Positions 42,725-51,883 of a DNA stretch of 60,306 nt are shown one piece after another; position 1 is the stretch's first letter; the number at the start of each line of letters is the position of its first letter. Where the stretch lies: contig JAVWEG010000004.1 in assembly GCA_036641735.1 (NCBI GenBank), positions 1 through 60,306 of the forward strand, in the 5' to 3' direction. Source of the DNA: JAGPHI01 sp036641735 (GTDB lineage: Bacteria; Bacillota; Clostridia; Oscillospirales; Ruminococcaceae). A program made the translations under genes and the position numbers. Below the pieces are notes generated by a model. That model was given only the letters and a program-made list of their open reading frames with translations. It searched no databases and was not told the origin of the DNA.

Positions 42725-44470
42725 TTATTGAGGAATGGAGTTTACAATGCCACGTTCGCTGTCTACACATACCTTGATGCCGTCGTGAAGTAAACGAGTA
42801 GCGCTAAGAGCGCCTACTATTACGGGCTTGCCAAGAGTAAGCCCCACTATAGCTGCGTGAGAGTTAAGCCCCGGATCCTCGCATATTATTGCACAGGCAT
42901 CGCGCAGCTTATCCAGCATATAGTTAGTAGTGCTATGCACTACTAATACATTGCCCGGCTTTAGCTTAGTAAGCACTTCGTCCTCGCTGCGGCATACACA
43001 AGTAATGCCAGTAGCCATTTCTTTGCCAATGCCTACACCGCTTATCAAAGAATCGCCTACAAGATGTGCTTTTATCATATTAGTAGTACCTGAAATGCCA
43101 ACAGGAACACCTGCCGTAATTACTACAAGGTCACCATTATCTATTAAATTAGCTTTTTGAGCCGCAATAACAGATTTATTGATTAATTCATCGGTGTCAC
43201 TTGCATATTCCATTAATACAGGTGTTATGCCCCAAGATAAAGACAGGTGGCGGCGCACCTTTTCTGTCATTACGCAAGCGATAATCGGGGTAGCAGGGCG
43301 GTATTTACACAATAAACGTGCTGTTTCTCCGCTCTTGCTTACGGTAACAATAGCATCTGCTTGAATATCCATAGCGGTGGTACAAGCGGCGTGTGCCACT
43401 GCGGCAGCTACGCTAAGATGAGCTTCACCACTGCTTTGGCGCAAGCGTTTGTCGTAATTAATATCGCTCTCTGTGCGCTCGGCAATAGCTGCCATTGTAC
43501 GTACTGCCTCTACAGGATATTTGCCCGCAGCAGTTTCTCCTGAAAGCATTATTGCCGAAGTGCCGTCGTATATTGCATTGGCAACATCGGTAATTTCCGC
43601 CCTTGTAGGACGCGGATTTTCCATCATACTCTCCAGCATTTGCGTAGCGGTAATGGCAGGACGTCCTGAATTAAAGCAGTGTGCAATAATTTTCTTTTGG
43701 ATAATAGGTATCTCTGTAAAATCTATTTCCACACCCATATCACCGCGAGCAATCATTATACCGTCAGAAACAGCTAATATTTCATCAATGTTTTCTACAC
43801 CGTCACGATTTTCTATCTTTGCTATTATCTTTATGGTATCGCATTTGCGGCTATCTAATATACGGCGAATTTCCAAAATATCCTGCGCACTGCGAGTAAA
43901 AGATGCAGCTATGAAATCAAAGCCTTCCTCTATACCAAATAAAATATCGTCTTTATCTTTGGCACTGATATACGGCAGTGAAAGAGTAACACCGGGAACG
44001 TTTACACCTTTATTATCTTTAATAGTACCATTGTTTTGCACGAGACATTCAAGCTCATCGCCTTTTTTTGCTGTTACTTTCAGTGAGATTAGTCCATCAT
44101 CCAGCAAAACATCAGCACCTACATTTAAATCTTGCGCCAAATCCTTATAAGTGACAGAGCCGATGCTTTCATCACCTTCAATATCTCTTGGTGTAAGTGT
44201 AAAGGTTTGTCCTGTTACAAGCTGCGCTTTCCCATTTTTAAACTTGCGCAGACGTATTTCAGGGCCTTTTGTATCAAGTAAAGCAGCTACAGGTAAGTGA
44301 AGCTCGTCACGTAATGTGATTAGCTCTGTTAAACGGCGCTTGTGGTCTTCATAGTTGCCGTGTGAAAAATTAAAGCGCGCTACATTCATACCGCTTAAAA
44401 GCATATTTCGTAAAACGCCATCTTTATCAGTGGCAGGGCCGAGTGTGCAAACAATTTTTGTTCTTCTCAT
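42725..44470 (-). CDS. pyk: Pyruvate kinase with C-terminal PEP-utilising domain
   Basis: 581 residues. Starts RRTKIVCTLGPATDKDGVL. Further motifs: RFNFSHGNYEDH, ALLDTKGPEIRLR, the active-site peptide IIAKIENRDGVENIDEILA, ARGDMGVEI and MLESMMENPRPTRAE. The last about 90 residues are a PEP-utiliser mobile-like domain with GLNSHAAIVGLTLGKPVIVG, as in Bacillus pyruvate kinases, where the phospho-histidine position is usually Thr or His. It makes pyruvate and ATP in glycolysis. Its promoter shares a -35 box with deoB. Confidence 0.97.
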   Translation of the reverse strand: MRRTKIVCTLGPATDKDGVLRNMLLSGMNVARFNFSHGNYEDHKRRLTELITLRDELHLPVAALLDTKGPEIRLRKFKNGKAQLVTGQTFTLTPRDIEGDESIGSVTYKDLAQDLNVGADVLLDDGLISLKVTAKKGDELECLVQNNGTIKDNKGVNVPGVTLSLPYISAKDKDDILFGIEEGFDFIAASFTRSAQDILEIRRILDSRKCDTIKIIAKIENRDGVENIDEILAVSDGIMIARGDMGVEIDFTEIPIIQKKIIAHCFNSGRPAITATQMLESMMENPRPTRAEITDVANAIYDGTSAIMLSGETAAGKYPVEAVRTMAAIAERTESDINYDKRLRQSSGEAHLSVAAAVAHAACTTAMDIQADAIVTVSKSGETARLLCKYRPATPIIACVMTEKVRRHLSLSWGITPVLMEYASDTDELINKSVIAAQKANLIDNGDLVVITAGVPVGISGTTNMIKAHLVGDSLISGVGIGKEMATGITCVCRSEDEVLTKLKPGNVLVVHSTTNYMLDKLRDACAIICEDPGLNSHAAIVGLTLGKPVIVGALSATRLLHDGIKVCVDSERGIVNSIPQ

Positions 44471-44510
44471 AGTTAGGTCTCCTTTTTTATCCCTTATAGA
44501 TTACTAATAT

Positions 44511-44538
44511 ATTATACCCCGAAAGTATTCCATTGCAA
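44511..44538 (-). promoter_or_regulatory. Promoter of pyk
   Basis: On the minus strand TTGCAA (44538-44533), 16 bases, TATAAT (44516-44511). Confidence 0.75.
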
Positions 44539-44561
44539 GTATAAGTTTATTATAGTATAAT
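44533..44561 (+). promoter_or_regulatory. Promoter of deoB, sharing its -35 with pyk
   Basis: TTGCAA (44533-44538) is self-complementary and serves as -35 in both directions; here it is followed by 17 bases and TATAAT (44556-44561). Confidence 0.7.
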
Positions 44562-44601
44562 AATATTTATATTAGTGAATTTTTTTAAAGGAGATGATAG
44601 A

Positions 44602-45777
44602 GTGTCGAGACGAGTTTTTTTAATTGTACTTGATAGCTTTGGTATTGGAGAAGCACCCGATGCAGCCAAATTTAACGATAAGGGCAGTAACACACTGGCA
44701 TCTATTGCAAAAAGCGATTGTTTTAATATACCTACTTTGCAGAGCTTGGGGATTTTTAATATCAAGGGCGTGTCTTGCGGTAAAAAAGTAGTACAGCCGC
44801 TTGCATCTTTCGCAAGATTACAAGAAGCATCTAATGGCAAAGATACTACTATAGGGCATTGGGAGATAGCAGGCGCGGTGAGCGAAACTGCTTTGCCTGT
44901 ATTTCCAAATGGATTTCCTGATGATTTTTTGACTGAATTTTCAAAAGCTACAGGCTGTAAATTAATATGCAATAAGCCATATTCCGGCACAGATGTGCTG
45001 CGTGATTTTGGCGAGGAACATATTAAAACAGGCGCGCTTATAGTATATACTTCTGCGGATTCCGTATTTCAAGTAGCGGCACACGAGGACGTAGTGCCTG
45101 TGGCAAAGCTATATGATTATTGCGAAATAGCAAGAAATATGCTAAAAGGCAAGCTTGGAGTTGGCAGAGTAATAGCTCGTCCGTTTATTGGCTCTGCGCA
45201 AGAAGGATTTAAACGTACTTCGGCACGTCACGATTTTTCGTTGCGTCCGCCTAAGCGTACAATGTTAGATGAGCTGATGACAGCAAAGCTTGATACTATT
45301 GCGGTAGGCAAGATAAACGACATTTTCGCAGGTGTTGGAGTAAGCGAAGTAATACGCACTAAAGACAATGATGACGGTATGCGCGTAGCAATGGAGCTAG
45401 TACACAAAGATTTCGAGGGGCTTTGTTTTATTAATCTTGTGGATTTTGATATGGTGTACGGACATCGCAATGATATAGATGGATATGCCACCGCTGCTAC
45501 AAAATTTGATAAACAGCTTCGTGAATTTATCACAAAATTAAACAAGGACGATTTACTCATTATCACGGCGGATCACGGCTGTGACCCCGGTACTCCATCT
45601 ACAGACCATTCGCGTGAATATGTGCCGATGCTGTGCTATGGCAACGATATAGCGTGTGGTGTCGATTTAGATACAATCAATGGATTTGGCTGTATTGCAG
45701 CGACTATATGCGATTATCTTTCGGTTAATTGCAAACTTGATGGACAAAGTGTACTTCAAAAAATAAAAAAGAAATAA
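44602..45777 (+). CDS. deoB: Phosphopentomutase
   Basis: 391 residues. Metal and active-site motifs of the alkaline-phosphatase superfamily: FLIVLDSFGIGEAPDA, the phospho-acceptor threonine in SNGKDTTIGHWEI, LVDFDMVYGHRND and ITADHGCDPGTPSTDHSREY. It interconverts (deoxy)ribose 1- and 5-phosphate for nucleoside salvage. The start is GTG 44602, 10 bases after AAAGGAG; an upstream in-frame codon at 44575 precedes that site. Monocistronic; divergent from pyk. Confidence 0.96.
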   Translation: MSRRVFLIVLDSFGIGEAPDAAKFNDKGSNTLASIAKSDCFNIPTLQSLGIFNIKGVSCGKKVVQPLASFARLQEASNGKDTTIGHWEIAGAVSETALPVFPNGFPDDFLTEFSKATGCKLICNKPYSGTDVLRDFGEEHIKTGALIVYTSADSVFQVAAHEDVVPVAKLYDYCEIARNMLKGKLGVGRVIARPFIGSAQEGFKRTSARHDFSLRPPKRTMLDELMTAKLDTIAVGKINDIFAGVGVSEVIRTKDNDDGMRVAMELVHKDFEGLCFINLVDFDMVYGHRNDIDGYATAATKFDKQLREFITKLNKDDLLIITADHGCDPGTPSTDHSREYVPMLCYGNDIACGVDLDTINGFGCIAATICDYLSVNCKLDGQSVLQKIKKK

Positions 45778-45826
45778 ATTGAAACATTTTAAGATAGTAT
45801 GTCGTCTAAATTATAGTAAGTATAAA

Positions 45827-45850
45827 GAGGGACGGATAAATCCGCCCCTC
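45827..45850. terminator. Probable bidirectional terminator
   Basis: GAGGGACGGAT (45827-45837) pairs with ATCCGCCCCTC (45840-45850) with one A-C mismatch. T-runs are short on both sides. It lies between deoB and the convergent DUF218 gene. Confidence 0.55.
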
Positions 45851-45874
45851 GTTTACTAATTATGAATTTGAGGT

Positions 45875-46627
45875 TTACTTAAAAACCCACATATAGAATA
45901 CAGCGCATATTTCACGCAAATAGCAAGATAATAACGCAGTAGCTCCTGTAGACGCACCTATGCCGACAGCATTTGTAAATCCTTCAAGTTCAGCGTATTT
46001 TCCTGAGCGGTATACGTGAAAATCGTTTGTTATATAGCATACAGCATCACTTCCGCTTATTCCATACGGCTGTAAAAGCTTTAAAGCAAATGCAAAATTT
46101 TCTTGTGTAGACGTGCTTTTGTCTTCTTCAATTATCAATGACTCGTCTATATTATGCTCTATAAGATACTTCTTCATTGCTACTGCTTCGGCTACGCTTT
46201 CTTGTGGGCCGCGCCCTCCCGTTACCACTATAAGCGCATTTGGATTTTGCTTATGATATTCAATCGCTGCGCAAAGCCGCCTTTCAAGCACACCGTATAC
46301 TTTATCGCCTCTAAGCCCTGCACCAAGCACAATCACAGCTTTTTCGTTATTTTTGGTATTGTTTATATTGCCTTTAATTCCGAGAAATATTGCGGTGCAT
46401 ATCGCAATGCCGCAGCCGATAAAGAATACGATTTTTATTATAAAGCCAAAACCGCTTTTAGTAAATAAATCTATCTGCTTATTAAACAAAGCATATATCC
46501 ATAGCATAGCAGTAATGATATAAACCAATAAAATGCCCAAATTAAAATTAGACCTTATGGTGCGGAAAATACTGTCAGCAGTAAAAAACAGGGCAAATAG
46601 TCCTACGATTATTGTTTTCAATTTCAT
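45875..46627 (-). CDS. YdcF/SanA-like DUF218 membrane protein
   Basis: 250 residues. Three N-terminal hydrophobic segments (IIVGLFALFFTADSIF, ILLVYIITAMLWIYALF, IIKIVFFIGCGIAICTAIFL) are followed by the DUF218 domain facing outward: AVIVLGAGLRGDKVYGVLER, VVTGGRGPQESVAEAVAMKK, IIEEDKSTSTQENFAFA and YITNDFHVYRS. The family (ElyC, SanA, YdcF) is linked to envelope integrity; its reaction is not settled. ATG 46627 follows TAGGTG; the longer frame enters the neighbouring divergent region. Confidence 0.88.
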   Translation of the reverse strand: MKLKTIIVGLFALFFTADSIFRTIRSNFNLGILLVYIITAMLWIYALFNKQIDLFTKSGFGFIIKIVFFIGCGIAICTAIFLGIKGNINNTKNNEKAVIVLGAGLRGDKVYGVLERRLCAAIEYHKQNPNALIVVTGGRGPQESVAEAVAMKKYLIEHNIDESLIIEEDKSTSTQENFAFALKLLQPYGISGSDAVCYITNDFHVYRSGKYAELEGFTNAVGIGASTGATALLSCYLREICAVFYMWVFK

Positions 46628-46740
46628 ATTATCACCTAATGCGTTTTTGTTAATTATAGCTTTTAAATATTCATAAAGCAAGGCGCTAATTTTGAAATTG
46701 ATAATTATATTACAACTATAAAAGAAAGAGGTGATAATTA

Positions 46741-47553
46741 TTGTCCTCAATTATACAAGTAAAGCATCTTAAGAAAGTATATCGTGTAGGCAACGAAAAA
46801 GTGGTGGCATTAAACGATATTAATCTTGAAATAGAGCGCGGAGAGGTGTGCTGTATTGTCGGCGCTTCGGGCTCGGGCAAATCTACATTGTTAAATCAGC
46901 TTGCAGGTCTTGAAAAGCCTACAAAGGGTGAGGTTGTAATCTGTGGCAGCACAGTTTCAGCAATGACTGAAAAACAACTGGCAATATTTCGTCAAAACAA
47001 TTTAGGCTTTGTGTTCCAGTCATATAATCTAATGCCTACAATGTCGGCTGTGGAAAACGTGGCATTGCCTTTATTATTTAAAGGTGTGGCAAAGAAGAAA
47101 CGCGAAAAGGCAGCTATGGAGCAGCTTGCGTTTATGGGGCTGAAAAAGCGCGCGCGACATAAACCGACAGAAATGTCGGGAGGGCAGCAGCAACGTGTGG
47201 GTATAGCACGCGCATTTGTTGGTGATCCTGCGGTGGTTTTTGCAGATGAACCTACAGGTAACCTGGATTCACATACTACAGCGCAAGTAATGAATGCAAT
47301 ACTTACAGCAGCAAGAGAAAAGCATATTACTTTTGTAATGGTTACTCACGAGCGAGATTTAGCTGGCTGTGCCGATAGAATAATTACCATTAAAGACGGT
47401 ATGGTGCTGCGCAATGAAAAAAATGCAAATCCTAATACCGTGTTTGAAGCGCAAGAGAGCGTTATGGATCAAGAAATACGAAAAGCCGAGGCTGAGGAAG
47501 CGGAACTCGCTAAAATTAGAGCGGTACAAGCAAGTAGCAACACTACATCATAA
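46741..47553 (+). CDS. ABC transporter ATPase, MacB/LolD type
   Basis: 270 residues. Walker A GASGSGKST, Q-loop FVFQSYNLMPTMSAVEN, signature MSGGQQQRVGIARAF, Walker B VVFADEPTGNLDS and H-loop VTHERD. The C-terminal 45 residues are a charged, helical extension (SVMDQEIRKAEAEEAELAKI). Start is TTG 46741, behind GAGGTG. It drives the FtsX-type permease two genes downstream; a secreted surface-type protein gene lies between, all three in one operon. Such systems move lipoproteins, peptides or antimicrobials by a mechanotransmission mechanism. Confidence 0.92.
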   Translation: MSSIIQVKHLKKVYRVGNEKVVALNDINLEIERGEVCCIVGASGSGKSTLLNQLAGLEKPTKGEVVICGSTVSAMTEKQLAIFRQNNLGFVFQSYNLMPTMSAVENVALPLLFKGVAKKKREKAAMEQLAFMGLKKRARHKPTEMSGGQQQRVGIARAFVGDPAVVFADEPTGNLDSHTTAQVMNAILTAAREKHITFVMVTHERDLAGCADRIITIKDGMVLRNEKNANPNTVFEAQESVMDQEIRKAEAEEAELAKIRAVQASSNTTS

Positions 47554-47566
47554 AAGGAGACAGAAA

Positions 47567-49057
47567 ATGAAAATCACTAAAACAAGAGGCAAATTAACTA
47601 TTACGACTATTTTAACTTTAGCAATGGTGCTATCGGTGTTTTTACCTACTACGGTTTTAGCGGCAGGTACATCTACACCTACTCCACCACCGTCGTCGTC
47701 TACGCCGACACCTACTCCCACGCCTACAGGTGGCTCAATTTACATATCGGGATATAATATTGTAGATGGTGATACAGGTGTAGAAGTACTGAACTTTTTG
47801 CCTGACGTTAAGGCATTGGCTGCGTTTTCCATTGTAGATGAGCGCATAGAGGACAGTAAAATACCTCAAGATGCAGACCTTTCACAATATATCCACGCTA
47901 AAGTGGTAGCTGATAATTTTACTCCCGTTAGCGGAACAGATGTAAGATATAAACGCAGATCGGCTGTAGATGGCAAGCTTTCATACACAATTTCTTTTAA
48001 CGATACTATGTATAAAGGCACAGGAAAAACAGCGTTTTCTTTTGATGTAAGTACTACTACAGTAGACCAAAACAGCTTTCCCAACGCACCAATAGTTACA
48101 TTAACACAAAACATTTCACAAGCAATGGATAAAAAAGCAGATGCAGCTTCCTCTGTAAAGGCTACAATTATGGTGAAATCGTCCTCGTACGGTGCAGAGC
48201 AAGTAAAAGCAGGCTCGAAGTTTACTTTGGATTTAACATCATATAATACAAGCAAATCGGAAGATGTAAGCAGCGTTACCACCACGATTGAGTTGCCTAA
48301 AGAGCTTACACTTGCAGGAGGCAGTAACTCGATACTTACAGATACTGTAAAAGCAGGCGCAAGCTTTAAAAATAGCTTTGAGCTAATGGCTCAATCAAAC
48401 GCAGAGACGAGCGTTGCAAATATCACTGTAAAATACAGCTTTTACACTAAGGGTGTAGCTGAGCCGTTGCAAGCGAGCCAAATGATTACCGTTGCGATAG
48501 TGCAGCCTGACCGTTTTTCGTTTACATCTGTGCAAGTACCGCCTGAAATGTTTGTGGGCGAAGAAAATACTATTTCGCTTGGATATGTAAACAAAGGCAA
48601 AAGTATATTATACAATGTTTCGGCAGAGATAGCAGGTAATATCAAAAATCCGGGGCAAGCGCAATTTTTCGGTGAATTAAAGCCCGGCTCTGAGGGCAGT
48701 GCCGATTTCGTAATAATGAGTGATACTCAAGGTACTGTTTCGGGAACTATTACGCTTACTTATGAAGATATTAATGGAAATGTAACCACTCAAAAGAAAG
48801 AGTATTCTGTAAATATTACCGAAAATAAGAACGGAAATATGATGGACGGCGGTATGGTTAACGGCGGAGTTATGATGGGGCCTGACGGTATGCCGATGGA
48901 TCCTAATGCCGAAATGTCTGCACAAGGCGGTTTCCCGTGGTGGGGCTGGGTTATCATAGTAATAGCGGTAATTGCTGTAGGTGTTACTGTTGTTATTGTA
49001 TTGAAAAAGAAAAAAGCTAAAAAATTAGAAGCAATGCTCGCGGAGGACGATGAATGA
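47567..49057 (+). CDS. Secreted, membrane-anchored surface protein (COG1361 / S-layer-like)
   Basis: 496 residues. Signal peptide (TITTILTLAMVLSVFLPTTVLAA), then a Thr/Pro/Ser-rich linker (TPTPPPSSSTPTPTPTPT). Several beta-sandwich domains follow (NPG/CARDB-like), including KAGSKFTLDLTSYNTSKSED and VGEENTISLGYVNKGKSILY, typical of COG1361 proteins. A Met/Gly-rich patch (MMDGGMVNGGVMMGPDGMPM) precedes a C-terminal TM (WGWVIIVIAVIAVGVTVVIVL) and a Lys-rich cytosolic tail. It is probably the extracytoplasmic partner of the ABC system, like the extra subunit in related clostridial operons. It ends with an ATGA overlap to the permease gene. Confidence 0.85.
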   Translation: MKITKTRGKLTITTILTLAMVLSVFLPTTVLAAGTSTPTPPPSSSTPTPTPTPTGGSIYISGYNIVDGDTGVEVLNFLPDVKALAAFSIVDERIEDSKIPQDADLSQYIHAKVVADNFTPVSGTDVRYKRRSAVDGKLSYTISFNDTMYKGTGKTAFSFDVSTTTVDQNSFPNAPIVTLTQNISQAMDKKADAASSVKATIMVKSSSYGAEQVKAGSKFTLDLTSYNTSKSEDVSSVTTTIELPKELTLAGGSNSILTDTVKAGASFKNSFELMAQSNAETSVANITVKYSFYTKGVAEPLQASQMITVAIVQPDRFSFTSVQVPPEMFVGEENTISLGYVNKGKSILYNVSAEIAGNIKNPGQAQFFGELKPGSEGSADFVIMSDTQGTVSGTITLTYEDINGNVTTQKKEYSVNITENKNGNMMDGGMVNGGVMMGPDGMPMDPNAEMSAQGGFPWWGWVIIVIAVIAVGVTVVIVLKKKKAKKLEAMLAEDDE

Positions 49058-50439
49058 AGCTCAAAGACCTCATAGCGCTAAGCTTTGAAAATCTGCGGCG
49101 TCGTTTTGGCAGAACCGCACTTACAATTATAGGCGTTGTGGTTGGTACTTGCTCTATTGTGGTAATGGTTTCGCTCGGTATAGCTATGAATTTAGGCTTT
49201 GAGGAAATGCTGTCCACTTGGAGTGATCTCACTAAAATACAGGTGTATAATTGGGGTGGAAACGGTGCTGAAACTAAGCCGTTAGATGATAAAATTATTA
49301 GCGAAATAGCAAAGATTGAAAATGTTACTGTGGCAACACCGGAATACAGACCGAGATATTTTCAAGCACAGATAAAAGCAGGAAAAAACGGAAGATACGT
49401 AATGGATGCGTATAATATTGTCGGTGTTTATCCGCAGGCGATAGAAGCTCTTGAATACGAGCTGAAGAGCGGTACTACTTTGCCTGATATAGCGCCTATC
49501 GCTTCACAGGGCAAAGGTAAAATATTAGTGCTTGCAGGAGAATACGCAGGATACGAATTTCGCGATACAAAAAAGCGCGGCAATAATTCAATGCGGCACA
49601 GAGAACAAATGGATTCACAAGGTAATTTAGTGCAGCCGTTTGTAGATATAACCAAAGATAAATTAACTTTGTTTGCACCAAAGCAAGACCAAGAAAAAGG
49701 CAAAGATATGACATATGATATTTTAGTAAACGGTGTAATGATTGAAAACTACAAAAAAGGTTATGTTACATCGGCAGGTATTCTTATGGATTTAAACGTG
49801 TTAAAGCGCCTTGAAAAAGAATATATGAAGCTTAATAATATCAAAGTAACAAACAATAATGGTATGCCGCAGGGCTACGATAATGTTACCGTAAAGGTAG
49901 ATGACGTAGATAATGTAAAGGCGGTAGAAGATGCAATAAAAGCGATGGGATATTCTACAGATTCCGCTCAAAGCCAGCGTGAGCAAATGCAAAAGCAATC
50001 GCAGACTATCCAAATGGTGCTTGGCGGGCTTGGCTTTGTGTCATTATTTGTGGCGGCACTATCAATAGCCAACACTATGACAATGGCTATTTACGAGCGC
50101 ACACGCGAGATAGGCGTAATGAAAGTACTTGGCTGTGGGCTTGGTAAAATACGCGTTATGTTTTTACTGGAAGCCGCTATGATAGGCTTTTTAGGCGGTG
50201 CTATAGGCATAGTGGTAAGCTATTCACTCAGCTTTTTGCTAAATCATTTTGCACCGATGCTAATGCAGTCGGGGCTTGGCAATTTTATTCCGATGATGGG
50301 CAGCAAAATATCTGTAATACCACCGTGGCTTGCTCTTATAGGAATAAGCTTTTCTACAATTATCGGCATTTTGTCAGGTATTATGCCTGCAAGACGTGCA
50401 GTAAAAATATCTGCATTAGAAGCCATTAGGCACGAATAA
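49054..50439 (+). CDS. FtsX-like ABC permease (MacB type)
   Basis: 461 residues. First TM at 20-42 (ALTIIGVVVGTCSIVVMVSLGIA), then an extracytoplasmic MacB_PCD-like domain to about residue 325. Three C-terminal TM segments follow (MVLGGLGFVSLFVAALSIAN, MFLLEAAMIGFLGGAIGIVV, LALIGISFSTIIGILSGIMP), with the coupling stretch ERTREIGVMKVLGCG. The end PARRAVKISALEAIRHE is characteristic. It forms the pump with the ATPase gene. The substrate is unknown. Confidence 0.92.
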   Translation: MKLKDLIALSFENLRRRFGRTALTIIGVVVGTCSIVVMVSLGIAMNLGFEEMLSTWSDLTKIQVYNWGGNGAETKPLDDKIISEIAKIENVTVATPEYRPRYFQAQIKAGKNGRYVMDAYNIVGVYPQAIEALEYELKSGTTLPDIAPIASQGKGKILVLAGEYAGYEFRDTKKRGNNSMRHREQMDSQGNLVQPFVDITKDKLTLFAPKQDQEKGKDMTYDILVNGVMIENYKKGYVTSAGILMDLNVLKRLEKEYMKLNNIKVTNNNGMPQGYDNVTVKVDDVDNVKAVEDAIKAMGYSTDSAQSQREQMQKQSQTIQMVLGGLGFVSLFVAALSIANTMTMAIYERTREIGVMKVLGCGLGKIRVMFLLEAAMIGFLGGAIGIVVSYSLSFLLNHFAPMLMQSGLGNFIPMMGSKISVIPPWLALIGISFSTIIGILSGIMPARRAVKISALEAIRHE

Positions 50440-50457
50440 TATTTTGTAAATTAAAAT

Positions 50458-50497
50458 AAAACCACCTTGCGGCATCAATTGCTCGCAAGGTGGTTTT
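50458..50497. terminator. Bidirectional terminator
   Basis: AAAACCACCTTGCG (50458-50471) pairs perfectly with CGCAAGGTGGTTTT (50484-50497), between the ABC operon and the convergent flavoprotein gene. Confidence 0.9.
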
Positions 50498-50506
50498 TGA
50501 ATTTAG

Positions 50507-51883
50507 CTATTTGCTGTTTAATATTTTATCCGCTACATAAAGCCCGTGTGCCGCAGCTTGGCTTAAAGAACGGGTAAAACCTGTGCCGTCGCCTACGGCA
50601 TAAATTTGCTCACTGCCTTTTAGCTCAAAGTCGTTGCAATCGGGGCGAGCAGAGTAATATTTACATTCCACACCATATAATAAAGTGTCGTAATTCATAG
50701 TACCCGGAGCAATTTTATCAAGAGCCTGCAATGTCTCAATAATATTATCAAGCTGCCTTTTTGGTAGGCATAAGGATAAATCGCCGGGTACTGCCGCAAG
50801 TGTGGGCTTTACAGTGCTTTGAGCAAGACGCTTTGCATCTGTACGTCTGCCGCTCAAAAGGTCTCCGAGGCGCTGTACAAGTACACTGCCGCCGCTGATA
50901 AGGTTCGCAAGCTCCGCTATGCTGCGAGCATATTCTATCGGCTCGTTAAACGGCTGAGTAAAGCGTATGGTAGAAAGCAAAGCGAAGTTAGAGTTTTCGC
51001 TTTTTTTCTCTTCAGCTACATAAGCGTGACCATTTACTGTTAGTATGCCGGAAGTGTTTTCCATTACTACCTGTCCGCGTTCGTTAAAACAGAACATACG
51101 TGTTACATCGCCATATTGCTTAGAACGATACCAAATTTTCGGCTCGTAAATTTTGTGAGAAAAGTCTTCCCAAACAGTGCTTGGCAGCTCTACACGCACA
51201 CCGATATCCACTTGGTTATTGCTAAGAGCAATATCATTTTTGCTACACCATTTAGAAAAACTGCGGCTGCCTACACGTCCTACCGCGAACACAATATGCT
51301 TTGCATATGCTGTATGCGTGCCGTCCTTGTCTTTGTATTCAAGCGTATGCGCAGCTTTGTCTACATCCAATACTTCAGTATCGGTAAGCACTTGTACGTG
51401 TTCTTTTAGAGCGTGTGCCATATTGCTCATTGTAGCAAAATTAGCATCTGTACCAAGATGCTTTAATTGCGCTTGCGCCATATGCAAATCGTGTTCAAGA
51501 CATTTCTTTTTCAGCTCATTGTTTGGCATAAAGCGTTCTTTTGGCGCACCATATTTTTGCAATATTCCATCTGCCTGTTCAATATAAGCAAGTACGGTTT
51601 TATCGGGTAAAAAGTCCGGTAACCAGCCACCGTATTCGGTAGATATTACGTATTTTCCATCAGAAAAAGCACCTGCGCCTGCAAGCCCTTCCATTATGGC
51701 ACAAGATTTACATTTGATGCACGAAGCGACTTTACCTGTAACTATAGGACAACTGCGCTTATCTATATCGTGTCCTTTTTCATATATTACGATATTAAGC
51801 TCGGGGTTTTTGAGCGTAAGCTCATAAGCACACATTAGTCCGCCTATGCCGCCGCCTATAATTGCCACATCATATTTATTCAT
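50507..51883 (-). CDS. COG2509-type NAD(P)/FAD-dependent dehydrogenase
   Basis: 458 residues. FAD motif AIIGGGIGGLMCAYEL (8-23). The cysteine motif RSCPIVTGKVASCIKCKSC with GLAGAGAFSDGK marks the COG2509 group of uncharacterised flavoproteins. The end VGDGTGFTRSLSQAAAHGLY closes the FAD site. Cys residues could bind an Fe-S cluster or act in redox. The reaction is unknown. Its ATG overlaps the glycosyltransferase stop by one base, so the two are co-translated. Confidence 0.88.
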   Translation of the reverse strand: MNKYDVAIIGGGIGGLMCAYELTLKNPELNIVIYEKGHDIDKRSCPIVTGKVASCIKCKSCAIMEGLAGAGAFSDGKYVISTEYGGWLPDFLPDKTVLAYIEQADGILQKYGAPKERFMPNNELKKKCLEHDLHMAQAQLKHLGTDANFATMSNMAHALKEHVQVLTDTEVLDVDKAAHTLEYKDKDGTHTAYAKHIVFAVGRVGSRSFSKWCSKNDIALSNNQVDIGVRVELPSTVWEDFSHKIYEPKIWYRSKQYGDVTRMFCFNERGQVVMENTSGILTVNGHAYVAEEKKSENSNFALLSTIRFTQPFNEPIEYARSIAELANLISGGSVLVQRLGDLLSGRRTDAKRLAQSTVKPTLAAVPGDLSLCLPKRQLDNIIETLQALDKIAPGTMNYDTLLYGVECKYYSARPDCNDFELKGSEQIYAVGDGTGFTRSLSQAAAHGLYVADKILNSK

